A stretch of DNA of 64,000 nt from Colwellia piezophila ATCC BAA-637 (GTDB lineage Bacteria > Pseudomonadota > Gammaproteobacteria > Enterobacterales > Alteromonadaceae). The position numbers and the translations under genes are program-made. The notes under the pieces are model-generated. The model had not been told where the DNA came from and ran no database searches. It saw only the letters and a program-made list of their open reading frames with translations. Location: positions 186,001 to 250,000 of the forward strand of contig NZ_KB905163.1 in the NCBI RefSeq assembly GCF_000378625.1. The letters are read 5' to 3'. Positions 28,126 through 38,330 of the stretch are shown piece by piece; the stretch's first letter is position 1, and every line of letters starts with the position of its first letter.

Positions 28126-30258
28126 TTAACTTGCTGCCTTCGAATCACTATCACTTAAGCAGATCAAGACGCCATCATTTAATAAATAAACATTTTCGGC
28201 CATATTAACCGTTTCTTGTCGATGGGCAATCATAATTCTCGTCATTGGTAAGTGTTGTATCTGCTCACTAATCTTCGCTTCATTATCTTTGTCTAAGTGA
28301 CTTGTCGCTTCATCCATAAATAAAACACAAGGAGACTGATAAAGCGCACGCGCTAATAATAAACGCTGAATTTGCCCACCCGATAAATTAGAGCCCATAT
28401 CACCCACTAATGCGTTATAACCCATGGTCATTTTGTTAACATCATCATGAATTGCTGCTAAGTGAGCACACTTTTCTATTTTTAGATAATTAGGCTGAGG
28501 ATCAAAAAAACTAATGTTATCCGCAATAGAGCCGGCCAATAGCGTATCGTCTTGCATAACTGCCGCTATCTTCTTACGGTAATTTTTTAAGCCTAGATGA
28601 TTAATATCTTTACCATCTAGGTATACTTTACCTGAGGTGGGTTGCAATAACCCTAACATGATTTTCATTAAAGTTGTTTTACCTGCGCCTGATGGGCCGG
28701 TAATGGCAATTGAATCACTAGCATCCACCGACAAGTTAATATTATTTAATATCGGTGCTTGATCGTCACTATAGCTAAAACATATATTCTCTAACCTTAG
28801 CTGCCCCTTTGGTTCACCATCCTCACAATGATGAAAAGTAGCTTCACCTTCACGGTGAGCTTCTTGCTCTGTTAAAGCAATATCGGCAATACGGTCAAGA
28901 TGTAAACGCATCATTTTAAATTGAATTATTTGTTCAATAAGGTTGGCAAATCGACTCGTTAATTGGCCTTTATAGGCGATAAAGGCTAAAACCATCCCGA
29001 CAGACAAGCTATTCGCCATCACCATTATAGCGGCGAAATAAATAACTAAGACATTCTCTAAACCAAATAGCAGTTTGTTAAACGAGTCAAAACTAATATT
29101 TAACCGGCCTAAACGGATTTCACTATTAATGACTTCAGCATAACGATTTTGCCAAAGTCCCTGGCGTTGTGATTCATTGCCAAAGAGCTTGATGGTTTGC
29201 ATAGCACGAATGTTTTCTAAAAAATTCGACTGCTCTTTGGCAGAGCTTTGAATCATCTCTTCTGTTGCTTGGTGCAAAGGACGATATAAGGCCAACCGCA
29301 CAATGGTATACAAGGCTATTGCACAAAGTACCACAGCGGTAAGTTTTAAAGAATACAGAGCCATCATTATTAAGACAGTAATGGACATAACCCCATCAAC
29401 TAATGTTTCAACAAACCCCGTAGTAATGCGCTCGCGAATTTGCGCAAGTGAGCCAAAACGAGAAACTATGTCGCCAATATGGCGTGACTCAAAATAGTTC
29501 ATTGGCAAGCGAAGAAGGTGCCTTAAGAGATTTACTCCCATTTGCATATTGAGCATGCTCGATAAGCGTAATATTAACCAGCTTCGCACTGCATTAGTCA
29601 CTACAGAAATAAGGACAATTAACGAAAAACCTAATGCTAAGACCGTGAGTAGCGGCTTATCAAAACTAATCAATACTTCATCAACCACCCATTGCATATA
29701 ATAAGGGCTCATTAAGGCAAATAATTGCAGCACAAGCGATAAGCATATTAGCTTTACCAGCCCAGCCTTTAAGCCCGACATTGAGCTCCACAGTTGGGTG
29801 AATTTCATCTGTGCTTGCTCTTTTTTTACTTCAAATTTATTGGTCGGTGTTAGCTCTAAACATATACCGGTAAAGTGCTTACTAAATTCTTCCCTAGATA
29901 ATGTTCTTTTTCCAACCGCTGGATCGTTTATTGAAAACCTTACGCCTTTTCCTGAAACCTTTGTCAAAACCACAAAATGATTTAAATCCCAATGTAAGAT
30001 ACAAGGTATTGCTAGTTTATGTACTTCATCAACAGGACATTGTAGCGCTCGACTAGCCAAGCCTAAACTATCACCCAATTCAATAAGTTGCTGAAGACTC
30101 ATGCCCTTTAAATTAGCTGAAAAACGGTTGCGCATCGCTGGCATATCAAGTTTGTGCCCGTGATAGCTTGCAATCATAGCCATAGCAGCTAGGCCGCATT
30201 CTGCAATTTCAGATTGAAGAAGTAATGGAATAGAGTTGCGGAGTGAAAAGTTCAGCAT
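28126..30258 (-). CDS. Microcin/bacteriocin ABC exporter with C39 peptidase domain (CvaB-like)
   Basis: Peptidase-containing exporter of 710 aa that cleaves a double-glycine leader and exports the peptide. The C39 triad is Cys21 (SEIAECGLAAM), His94 (DLNHFVVL) and Asp112 (INDPAVG). A six-helix transmembrane domain spans about 155-440. The nucleotide-binding domain has Walker A GPSGAGKTT near 520, signature LSGGQIQRLLLARA, Walker B VLFMDEATSHLD and IAHR. It is the last gene of the cassette, 32 bases after the small membrane gene. The partner adaptor is at 30973 and the substrate gene at 30556. Confidence 0.95.
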   Translation of the reverse strand: MLNFSLRNSIPLLLQSEIAECGLAAMAMIASYHGHKLDMPAMRNRFSANLKGMSLQQLIELGDSLGLASRALQCPVDEVHKLAIPCILHWDLNHFVVLTKVSGKGVRFSINDPAVGKRTLSREEFSKHFTGICLELTPTNKFEVKKEQAQMKFTQLWSSMSGLKAGLVKLICLSLVLQLFALMSPYYMQWVVDEVLISFDKPLLTVLALGFSLIVLISVVTNAVRSWLILRLSSMLNMQMGVNLLRHLLRLPMNYFESRHIGDIVSRFGSLAQIRERITTGFVETLVDGVMSITVLIMMALYSLKLTAVVLCAIALYTIVRLALYRPLHQATEEMIQSSAKEQSNFLENIRAMQTIKLFGNESQRQGLWQNRYAEVINSEIRLGRLNISFDSFNKLLFGLENVLVIYFAAIMVMANSLSVGMVLAFIAYKGQLTSRFANLIEQIIQFKMMRLHLDRIADIALTEQEAHREGEATFHHCEDGEPKGQLRLENICFSYSDDQAPILNNINLSVDASDSIAITGPSGAGKTTLMKIMLGLLQPTSGKVYLDGKDINHLGLKNYRKKIAAVMQDDTLLAGSIADNISFFDPQPNYLKIEKCAHLAAIHDDVNKMTMGYNALVGDMGSNLSGGQIQRLLLARALYQSPCVLFMDEATSHLDKDNEAKISEQIQHLPMTRIMIAHRQETVNMAENVYLLNDGVLICLSDSDSKAAS

Positions 30259-30290
30259 TTAAAATCTCAAAATAAGTATGATTAACAAAT

Positions 30291-30500
30291 TTAATTATTA
30301 TTTCTTACCTTCTCATTTAATTTATTATATGAAAAATTAAATAATATGATGGTTAAAGGAACTATAAATATGATGTAATATATTGGTATATTAAGTTCAA
30401 ATTTTATAATCAATAATATTGGAAAAATTATTGTCACTAAAAAAGGGACTATTAACGAAAATAAAAATATATACGTTTTTATATATAAAATGTTTTTCAT
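30291..30500 (-). CDS. Small two-helix membrane protein, candidate microcin immunity protein
   Basis: Protein of 69 aa, very hydrophobic, with two predicted membrane helices (about 8-32 and 38-55) and a short basic/Asn tail. A strong ribosome site, TAAGGAGTG, precedes the ATG. It lies between the precursor gene and the exporter gene on the same strand. Small membrane proteins in this position usually protect the producer (compare Cvi of colicin V). No family is recognised, so immunity is inferred from position, size and topology. The base composition is more AT-rich than its neighbours. Confidence 0.7.
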   Translation of the reverse strand: MKNILYIKTYIFLFSLIVPFLVTIIFPILLIIKFELNIPIYYIIFIVPLTIILFNFSYNKLNEKVRNNN

Positions 30501-30555
30501 TTTACACTCCTTAAGAATATAAGGAACTCCCTATATTCTTACAATTTAAACTATT

Positions 30556-30771
30556 TTATTTGCTACTGAGAGAGTAGCCGATAACAGTTAGAACTCCCAA
30601 TGCAAAACCAATAGCCGCACCACCCAAAGCACCTACAGGCCCACCAACAACAGCACCAAAAGCTGCGCCTGAAACTGTTGAAGCCCATGCACCAGCTACC
30701 CCCATAGCGATATCACCAGCGGCTGTGCCACCAAAAACTTGCTCAATTTCATTTACGTTTAATTCACGCAT
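30556..30771 (-). CDS. Double-glycine-leader microcin precursor (colicin V-like, class II)
   Basis: Precursor of 71 aa. The leader MRELNVNEIEQVFGG (15 residues) is a textbook double-glycine leader for C39 exporters. The mature part is 56 residues, rich in Gly, Ala and Val, with helix-forming GxxxG-like runs and no Cys. Its start, AAGDIAMGVAG, resembles the start of mature colicin V (SGRDIAMAIG). A pore-forming or membrane-inserting toxin is inferred. The ATG at 30771 has GGAG nine bases upstream; an upstream TTG is not preferred. Confidence 0.9.
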   Translation of the reverse strand: MRELNVNEIEQVFGGTAAGDIAMGVAGAWASTVSGAAFGAVVGGPVGALGGAAIGFALGVLTVIGYSLSSK

Positions 30772-30848
30772 AATGTTATACTCCAAATATCCGACTTAGT
30801 TGTCGGGTTGTTAAATGCTAACTCAATTATTTGAATTAGCGGTTAATA

Positions 30849-30892
30849 GGCTGACTTTAGTTGTTCTCGCTAAAGTTTGACCAAAGTCAGCC
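30849..30892 (-). other. Hairpin between adaptor and microcin genes
   Basis: GGCTGACTTT (30849-30858) pairs perfectly with AAAGTCAGCC (30883-30892), with an inner CTTTAG/CTAAAG pair. There is no T run, so it is more likely an RNA-processing or stability element than a terminator. It may let the precursor mRNA be uncoupled from the adaptor. Confidence 0.6.
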
Positions 30893-30972
30893 ACTCCATC
30901 TTCTAACAAGATGTTTGCTATTAAATAAACAATCTCATCAGGAAAATACCTTTCTATTTATTTACCTTACAA

Positions 30973-32229
30973 CTAACTTACTCGGCCCTTTAAGCTGTAA
31001 ATAGGTTCAAGTAACCATTCAATTAATGTGCGTTGTTCTAGCATAATATCCGCTTCAAATAACATGCCGCTTTTTAAATCAAATGCTTTACCAAAAGCCT
31101 TCATTTGTTGTTGATTTAACTTTGCTCGTAAACGATAAACAGGTTCTTTTAAGGCAATGGGTAGTTGTATTTCATTCGGCATGATCAGTGTTTGGTCAAT
31201 ACGGATAATTTCACTGTTGATAAAACCAAAACGCTGATAAGGAAAAGCATCGAAACGTAAACGGGTATTATTACCAACCTGAATAAAACCAGCAGATCGT
31301 GTTGGCAGTAACAGCTCAGCAATAAGCTCTGAGCCCTCAGGTAATATATGTAATAGCGGTTTTGTTTGTGCCGTTGACTGCGATAAGGTTTCACCTTCAA
31401 CGACTTGAATTCCTGTTACTACTCCATTATTGCTTGCGGTGATGGTGTACTTATAATTACTCGCTACGTGAGCTAATTGACGTTGAAGATCTGCTTGTTG
31501 GCGTTTTAAGTTATTAATACGTAGGGTATATTGCTGAGGAATATTTTTAATATTGAAGCTAACTTGATTCAATTGATTTTGATGTTGAAGCAGCAGACGA
31601 GCTATATTTTGTTTTTCTTGTTTTGCTTCAAGAAGTGCTTGCTGTTGGCGTTCTTTTTCTAAATTAGATAAATAGCCACTTTTATTTAGTTGATTGAAAT
31701 GCAACTGCTGTTCGCTCAACAAAGTTAACTTTTCTTCGGCTAGTGCTAGTTGATTTTGCAGTGCAACTTTTTCATTTCCTAAGGCTATGTTTTGAGTTTG
31801 TAAATTTGAAAGTTCTTGCACCCTTAAAGCTTGGTGTTGAGTTATTTCATCAATCAATAAATTTGTTTGAGTATTCAAGTAGGCAGTAAGCTGAGTGCTT
31901 AAATCAATTCCATTACTATTATTCTGTTGGACTATAACTGTCGCAAGTAATTGACCTTTAATAACCTTATCACCTTCCTTTACCCATAGTTTTTCTATGG
32001 TACCACCTTGCTTAGCGAAACTTTTTATAACGCCTTTATTTGGCATTAAAAAGCCTCGAACGGTTTCTTTACGAGAATATTCAGCACTGAAAAGAAAGAC
32101 AACAATGGCAACGGCAACTGAGACTATAAGCAGCACGGTTAATTTGATAGAGATTGGTTGAGCTAAGGTAATGGCACCTGTTAAGCGCTCACTTTGATGG
32201 GAAACAGCCTCCTTTCTAAATAACGACAT
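30973..32229 (-). CDS. HlyD-family secretion adaptor (CvaA-like)
   Basis: Membrane fusion protein of 418 aa for type I secretion of the microcin. There is one N-terminal membrane helix (about 29-50). A lipoyl half motif (IEKLWVKEGDKVIKGQLLATV) follows, then a long Gln/Leu-rich coiled coil (about 120-265). The second lipoyl half and a C-terminal domain with DLKSGMLFEADIMLEQR end the protein, as in HlyD/CvaA. AAAGGA precedes the ATG. It is the first gene of the cassette operon. An outer-membrane TolC is not encoded here. Confidence 0.92.
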   Translation of the reverse strand: MSLFRKEAVSHQSERLTGAITLAQPISIKLTVLLIVSVAVAIVVFLFSAEYSRKETVRGFLMPNKGVIKSFAKQGGTIEKLWVKEGDKVIKGQLLATVIVQQNNSNGIDLSTQLTAYLNTQTNLLIDEITQHQALRVQELSNLQTQNIALGNEKVALQNQLALAEEKLTLLSEQQLHFNQLNKSGYLSNLEKERQQQALLEAKQEKQNIARLLLQHQNQLNQVSFNIKNIPQQYTLRINNLKRQQADLQRQLAHVASNYKYTITASNNGVVTGIQVVEGETLSQSTAQTKPLLHILPEGSELIAELLLPTRSAGFIQVGNNTRLRFDAFPYQRFGFINSEIIRIDQTLIMPNEIQLPIALKEPVYRLRAKLNQQQMKAFGKAFDLKSGMLFEADIMLEQRTLIEWLLEPIYSLKGRVS

Positions 32230-32420
32230 ATCAATTCCTTTGATAGCTTAGTAACTAAAACTCTAGTCAGTAAAAGTCACCTCGTCAATAATTCACTTTA
32301 CTTGAAGTAAGCAAAAAGTGGCTCTTAGAAAAATAGAGGCAGAACAAAGAAATTTAATATCAATGATTTAATGAAAAAAAACAAATACTAAAATATTTTA
32401 AAAAATCTTACTTATTATCC

Positions 32421-32437
32421 TGTATATGTAATATACA
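32421..32437. promoter_or_regulatory. 17-bp palindrome upstream of the microcin operon
   Basis: TGTATAT-GTA-ATATACA is a perfect 7+7 inverted repeat in the AT-rich region before the adaptor gene. It is a candidate operator; the regulator is not identified. Confidence 0.45.
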
Positions 32438-32463
32438 TTTTTTAGCATTAGCCAATAATTAGC

Positions 32464-32502
32464 AAAAAAAAAGCACTGACTTTATTAAATAAAGCAGTGC
32501 TT
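32464..32502 (-). terminator. obgE terminator
   Basis: The same hairpin as at 27968-28005 with a nine-base T run on the minus strand, 30 bases after the obgE stop codon. Confidence 0.92.
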
Positions 32503-32532
32503 AACAACTTAATTACGACTGAAATTTAAAGC

Positions 32533-33702
<1,170 letters not shown>

Positions 33703-33800
33703 TCAATAACCCTAATATGATAATGCTTTTACAATTACCGCTAGTATAAACTATTTTTGACTGACTAAAAATTAATACCCTATTTAGTCAAAAAAAAACT

Positions 33801-33832
33801 AAAAAAAAACCTCGCTATGAAGCGAGGTTTTT
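33801..33832 (-). terminator. rpmA terminator
   Basis: The stem AACCTCGCT/AGCGAGGTT with loop ATGA is followed by a long T run on the minus strand. It separates rplU-rpmA from obgE, so obgE probably also has its own promoter or is reached by read-through. Confidence 0.9.
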
Positions 33833-33849
33833 AGAATGGTAAGTTATTA

Positions 33850-34107
33850 TTAGTCAGCAATAATGCTAACGAACTTACGACTCTTTGGACCTTTCACTTC
33901 AAATTGTACTTTACCGTCAGATAAAGCAAATAAAGTATGATCTTTGCCGATACCCATGTTGCTACCAGCATGGAAACGAGTACCACGTTGACGAACAATA
34001 ATATTACCAGCTAAAACAGATTCGCCACCAAAGCGTTTAACACCTAGGCGTTTTGCTTCTGAATCGCGACCATTTCGTGTACTACCCGCAGCTTTCTTAT
34101 GTGCCAT
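33850..34107 (-). CDS. rpmA: 50S ribosomal protein L27
   Basis: Protein of 85 aa, the usual length, near the peptidyl-transferase centre. It starts [20 protein letters not shown] and carries [11 protein letters not shown], both invariant in L27. It follows rplU by 15 bases in one operon. Confidence 0.98.
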   Translation of the reverse strand: MAHKKAAGSTRNGRDSEAKRLGVKRFGGESVLAGNIIVRQRGTRFHAGSNMGIGKDHTLFALSDGKVQFEVKGPKSRKFVSIIAD

Positions 34108-34122
34108 GTTAAATGCTCCTAA

Positions 34123-34434
34123 TTAGCCGTTAATACCAGTAATTTTCACTTCAGTGAACCATTGACGATGGCCCGCTTGCTTACGTGAATGCTTACGACG
34201 TTTAAATTTAACAATGGTAACTTTAGCAGCGCGAGCTTGAGTAACAACCTCAGCTACAACTTTACCACCAGCAACGTAAGGCGCGCCTACATTGATGTTA
34301 TCGCCATCTGCGATCATTAAAACGTTATCAAATTCTACTGTTGCGCCTACTTCAAGCTCAAGCTTTTCTAGACGAACTGTTTGTCCTTCGGTTACACGAT
34401 GCTGTTTACCACCGCTTTGGAATACCGCGTACAT
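34123..34434 (-). CDS. rplU: 50S ribosomal protein L21
   Basis: Protein of 103 aa starting [14 protein letters not shown], with the C-terminal 23S rRNA-binding motif [16 protein letters not shown]. The ATG at 34434 is chosen because it gives the standard family length and has GGAG five bases upstream; an in-frame ATG 24 bases earlier is not needed. It is the first gene of the rplU-rpmA unit. Confidence 0.97.
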   Translation of the reverse strand: MYAVFQSGGKQHRVTEGQTVRLEKLELEVGATVEFDNVLMIADGDNINVGAPYVAGGKVVAEVVTQARAAKVTIVKFKRRKHSRKQAGHRQWFTEVKITGING

Positions 34435-34492
34435 AGCTACTCCGTACTGCGCCATCATATTGTGACGCTAATTTTAAAAATATAGGGCGCGA

Positions 34493-34521
34493 ATTCTACG
34501 CGAAGAAAATAATAAGGGCAA
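34493..34521 (-). promoter_or_regulatory. rplU-rpmA promoter
   Basis: On the minus strand, TTGCCC (34521-34516), a 17-base spacer and TAGAAT (34498-34493) form a good sigma-70 promoter about 60 bases before the rplU start. Confidence 0.75.
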
Positions 34522-34703
34522 GTATAAATACGATCATTTACTAACTTTATTGCAATTTTATACTTTTTAATTGCTTTTACACTAAGAAATAGAACAAAGC
34601 CGCCAGAAAGCTACTTTTGCTTACAATTTAGTGTAAACTTTGCCGCCATAACCAATTGAATACTTTTGATTGAAATTTAGTCAAAACAGCAAAGAAAAGT
34701 AGC

Positions 34704-35687
34704 ATGGGCAATAAAGTAGATATTAAAGCAATACAAGCATTAGCACAAAACGATATGACGGCAGTAAACGATCTTATTTATGATCAATTACAATCTGATG
34801 TCGTACTTATTAATCAACTCGGCATGTATATTGTTAACGGTGGCGGTAAACGTATGCGCCCTATGTTAACCGTCCTTGCCGCAAGAGCGTTAGCTTACCA
34901 AGGCGAGCAACATTTAGAAATTGCCGCGATTATTGAATTTATCCATACAGCGACGTTACTACACGATGATGTTGTCGATGAGTCAAATATGCGCCGAGGT
35001 AGAGAGACAGCCAATGCTTTGTTTGGTAATAGCGCCAGCGTATTAGTTGGTGACTTTCTTTATACCCGCTCGTTTCAGATGATGACTCAATTGGGCGATA
35101 TGCGCATTATGAATATTTTATCTGATGCTACGAATATTGTTGCCGAAGGCGAAGTTTTACAGCTGATGAATTGTAATGATGCCAGCACCACCGAAGCAAG
35201 TTATATGCAGGTAATTTACTGTAAAACGGCTAAATTATTTGAAGCGGCAACACGCCTTGCTGCCGTCGTTGCCAAACAAGATGAAAAAATTGAGCAAGCC
35301 ATGGCTGATTATGGCAAGTACCTAGGTACTGCATTTCAGTTAGTGGATGACATTATGGATTACACTGCAGACGCCAAGGAAATGGGCAAGAATGTCGGTG
35401 ATGACCTTGCTGAAGGCAAACCTACCCTGCCACTAATTTATGCCATGGAACATGGCAACAGCGCACAACAGCAACTGATTAAAGAAGCTATCGAACTGGG
35501 TAATGGCATGGATAATCTCGCTTTGATTCTGGCGGCAATGGAAGAGACAGGATCAATACGTTATACCCAGCGACAAGCTGAAATTGAAGCGGATAAAGCC
35601 ATTAAGGCACTCGACATCATCGCTAATAGTGAATACAAGCAGGCATTGATTGCCTTAGCCCATATCGCGGCTAATCGCAGTCATTAG
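34704..35687 (+). CDS. ispB: Octaprenyl diphosphate synthase
   Basis: Trans-polyprenyl synthase of 327 aa that makes the side chain of ubiquinone and menaquinone. The first aspartate motif is LLHDDVVDESNMRRG, the second LVDDIMDYTADAKEMGKN, and GGGKRMRPM near the N terminus binds the diphosphate. It is divergent from rplU, the same arrangement as in E. coli. The chain length (C40) is assigned from synteny and overall similarity. Confidence 0.95.
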   Translation: MGNKVDIKAIQALAQNDMTAVNDLIYDQLQSDVVLINQLGMYIVNGGGKRMRPMLTVLAARALAYQGEQHLEIAAIIEFIHTATLLHDDVVDESNMRRGRETANALFGNSASVLVGDFLYTRSFQMMTQLGDMRIMNILSDATNIVAEGEVLQLMNCNDASTTEASYMQVIYCKTAKLFEAATRLAAVVAKQDEKIEQAMADYGKYLGTAFQLVDDIMDYTADAKEMGKNVGDDLAEGKPTLPLIYAMEHGNSAQQQLIKEAIELGNGMDNLALILAAMEETGSIRYTQRQAEIEADKAIKALDIIANSEYKQALIALAHIAANRSH

Positions 35688-35781
35688 CCCCCCCCTCTAA
35701 TCCCATAAATAGATCACAGTAGTTAATTTTGCTGTGATTATCGCTCATCAGCGTCTTCCATGATTACCTCTTGCGACTACC

Positions 35782-36050
35782 CAATACCAATTTGATTAAA
35801 TTTCTTCCCAACTCAGAGCTCTGCTCAATGCTCAATAACAAGGGAAATTTGTTTCGGTTTAGTCATTCTAAATCAAATAAATTTAACGATGTTAGTGGGC
35901 ATCGAGCAAGCTCCCAGAGGGCGAGTTTAAAAGGCTTACATGCTGCGTTATTGATTTTGACAAGGGAATAACCATTCTCTTCAATCAATGCCTTGCCTCT
36001 AAGCCTTTTAATTCTCGCTGAGTGGGAAAGAACTTAATCAACTTGGTATA
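35782..36050 (+). repeat. MITE-like element, family A (best copy)
   Basis: The left end ATACCAATTTGATTAAATTT and the reverse complement of the right end, ATACCAAGTTGATTAAGTTC, are inverted repeats of about 32 bp extending to CTCAG. The inside has a long imperfect palindrome (GGGCGAGTTTAAAAGGCTTA against AGCGAGAATTAAAAGGCTTA on the other strand). No gene is seen between ispB and mdh. Confidence 0.85.
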
Positions 36051-36129
36051 ACACCTAAAATTCAGGCATAAAAAAAACACTATTACCAATAATTAAAAAC
36101 CAATCGATAACAGCGTTTTTTATAAGGTA

Positions 36130-36185
36130 TATACCCAAACCACTTGAAGGCGCGTTTTTCAAGACGCTTTAGCGGTTTGGGTATA
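36130..36185. repeat. REP-like hairpin (ATACCCAA family) after mdh
   Basis: A perfect 12-bp stem TATACCCAAACC/GGTTTGGGTATA encloses an inner CTTGAA/TTCAAG pair. It is related to the copy at 62253-62297 and to the end of the element at 37309. It may act as the mdh terminator. Confidence 0.75.
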
Positions 36186-36199
36186 AATTTTACGGCAGC

Positions 36200-37135
36200 T
36201 TAGCTAGCCATAAAATCAACACCTTCTTTGATGTCTTTTTTCAAAGTAGCAAGCATCTCTTCTTTTGCTTTTTGCTCAAAAGCGCTTAACTTGCCGTAAG
36301 ATAAGATTTCGCTAACACCGTTTACGCCAAGACGAACTTGTTGTGCGAAAAACAATGCATCTTCACCCTTACCTTCAACATAAGCGTAATCAACAACTTC
36401 TTCACCTTGTAAGCCTTTAACTAAAGACATACAAAAACGTGCAGCTGCAGCGCCCATAGAAAGTGTAGCAGAACCGCCACCCGCTTTAGCTTCAACTACT
36501 TCAGTACCTGCATTTTGGATACGAGACGTAAGTGTAGCAACTTCTTCATCTGAGAAAGTAGCACCTTCAACTTGTGAAAGTAATGGTAAAATAGTTGTGC
36601 CTGAGTGACCACCGATTACTGGTACTTTAACGGTAGCTACATCTAAGCCTTTAAGTTCAGCAACGAAAGCTTCAGAGCGAATAACATCTAACGTAGTTAT
36701 CCCGAAAAGACGAGCAGCATCATAAGTACCGGCTTTTTTGAACACTTCTGCAACAATTGGCACAGTGCCGTTAACTGGGTTAGTAATTACACCAACTAGC
36801 GCTTTTGGACAGTTTGCCGCAATGCCTTCAGCCAATACTTTAATAATGCCAGCATTTACGTTGAATAAATCAGCACGGTCCATACCTGGCTTACGTGGCA
36901 TACCTGCTGGGATTAAAACAATATCAGCACCCGTTAACGCACCGCTAAGGTCGTCACGACCAAAACCAGCAACTTTAACGTCAGTTGGGATGTGTGATAA
37001 ATCTACGGCAACACCCGGAACAACTGGCGCTACATCATATAAAGATAACTCAGAGCCTGCTGGTAATTGAGTTTTTAATAACAATGATAATGCTTGACCA
37101 ATACCGCCTGCGGCGCCTAAAACAGCTACTTTCAT
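36200..37135 (-). CDS. mdh: Malate dehydrogenase
   Basis: NAD-dependent enzyme of 311 aa interconverting malate and oxaloacetate. The dinucleotide motif is [16 protein letters not shown]. The substrate loop has Arg residues in [13 protein letters not shown], and the catalytic His is in [13 protein letters not shown]. The length matches the E. coli 312-aa enzyme. It is divergent from argR, a neighbour arrangement also seen in E. coli. Confidence 0.97.
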   Translation of the reverse strand: MKVAVLGAAGGIGQALSLLLKTQLPAGSELSLYDVAPVVPGVAVDLSHIPTDVKVAGFGRDDLSGALTGADIVLIPAGMPRKPGMDRADLFNVNAGIIKVLAEGIAANCPKALVGVITNPVNGTVPIVAEVFKKAGTYDAARLFGITTLDVIRSEAFVAELKGLDVATVKVPVIGGHSGTTILPLLSQVEGATFSDEEVATLTSRIQNAGTEVVEAKAGGGSATLSMGAAAARFCMSLVKGLQGEEVVDYAYVEGKGEDALFFAQQVRLGVNGVSEILSYGKLSAFEQKAKEEMLATLKKDIKEGVDFMAS

Positions 37136-37308
37136 GTGATTTCTCCGAAATTAAGTGGGTTTTTTTGTAATAAATTAAGTTATCGAAATATTATTCGAGT
37201 AAATACGTTAATTTTTTGCTGACCAGAAGATATAGTATAAGCCGATAAAAAACAATTGTTATAACCTTATACTCAGCATTAACTTCCAGTATGATGATAC
37301 GATAACGC

Positions 37309-37573
37309 ATACCCAAGCTGTTTGAGGATGGGTATTTCAGGATACCAGAGCGATTAAGGCTCAATACGCCTCATTACATTAAGGGTTTTTCCCTTAAAAC
37401 AGGAGGAAACGAAGAGCCTAAATTGCCCAAGTTTCCCCCCAAGTACCGGTTTAGAAACGCTTTACCCTGTGTGATTGATTTCGAGAATAGGCAACTTTCC
37501 TCCTCAATCACTGCCTTGGCTAAAGATGTTGCCAATGCCCGCTGAAACCTGAATTTTCATATGGTTTAGGTAT
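37309..37573 (+). repeat. MITE-like element between mdh and argR
   Basis: The left end ATACCCAAGCTGTTTGAGGA and the reverse complement of the right end (ATACCTAAACCATATGAAAA) are similar and both lead to TTCAGG. The inside has the same plan as family A: GTGATTGATTTCGAGAATAG then CTCCTCAATCACTGCCTTGG. The sequence has diverged. Confidence 0.65.
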
Positions 37574-37638
37574 ATACTAGCGTTGTTTAAACGGATAAAA
37601 AACGCCACTTTAGTCTACTACAAGGTTGATGACGCATT

Positions 37639-38112
37639 ATGAGCGGTTTACAAAAACAAGAAGCATTAGTTCAAGCATTCAAGGATTTATTAAAGCAGGA
37701 GCAATTTGGCTCTCAAGGTGAGATTGTTGAGGCATTAAAAGCTAATGGCTTCGAAAATATCAGCCAATCAAAAATTTCTCGTATGCTTAGTAAGTATGGT
37801 GCTGTGCGAACCCGTAATGCTCGCCAAGAAATGGTTTACTGCTTACCTGCAGAGTTAGGCATGCCGACAGCACAAAGTCCGCTGAAGCAACTGGTATTAG
37901 AAATTGAGCATAATGGGGTGATGATTATCTTGCAAACTAGCCCTGGCGCAGCTCAGTTAATTGCACGATTACTTGATAGCTTAAGTAAGAGTGATGGCGT
38001 ACTTGGCACCATTGCTGGCGATGATACTATTTTTATTGCTCCGACAAATGTCAGTAAAATTGAAGAAACCATCAAAAAACTCGAACAGCTATTCTCTAAA
38101 AACCCAACCTAG
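37639..38112 (+). CDS. argR: Arginine repressor
   Basis: Hexameric transcription factor of 157 aa controlling arginine metabolism. The N-terminal winged helix has [23 protein letters not shown]. The C-terminal oligomerisation and arginine-binding domain has [15 protein letters not shown] and [14 protein letters not shown], with the Asp pair that contacts arginine. It is divergent from mdh. A possible ARG half box, TGAATTTTCAT, lies near 37549, upstream of the gene. Confidence 0.96.
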   Translation: MSGLQKQEALVQAFKDLLKQEQFGSQGEIVEALKANGFENISQSKISRMLSKYGAVRTRNARQEMVYCLPAELGMPTAQSPLKQLVLEIEHNGVMIILQTSPGAAQLIARLLDSLSKSDGVLGTIAGDDTIFIAPTNVSKIEETIKKLEQLFSKNPT

Positions 38113-38127
38113 AAAATAGCCTAATTA

Positions 38128-38330
38128 AGCTGAACTTCGGTTAATGAATTTCATAACACTATGAAATTTAGATAGTAAATTACACTTTATATACAATGAT
38201 GTTAGTTTAGTCGTTATCAAGGCATTTTTACGTACCCAATAGCTGGCTATTGGTAGCAGAACTAACGAAGATAGGCGCTAAAATAACTTATTGAGTAACT
38301 TTGCTTATCCAGAACTCAGGTTAATTAACC
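38128..38330 (+). repeat. Family C element, copy 1
   Basis: The element is bounded by AACTTCGGTTAATGAA and CAGAACTCAGGTTAATTAAC. Bases 38232-38309 are repeated exactly at 38465-38542. It contains CCAATAGCTGGCTATTGG, a hairpin. No coding signal is seen. Confidence 0.75.

Noticed and set aside
35771..35971. Open frame of 66 codons after ispB
   Set aside because: It lies within a family A inverted-repeat element.
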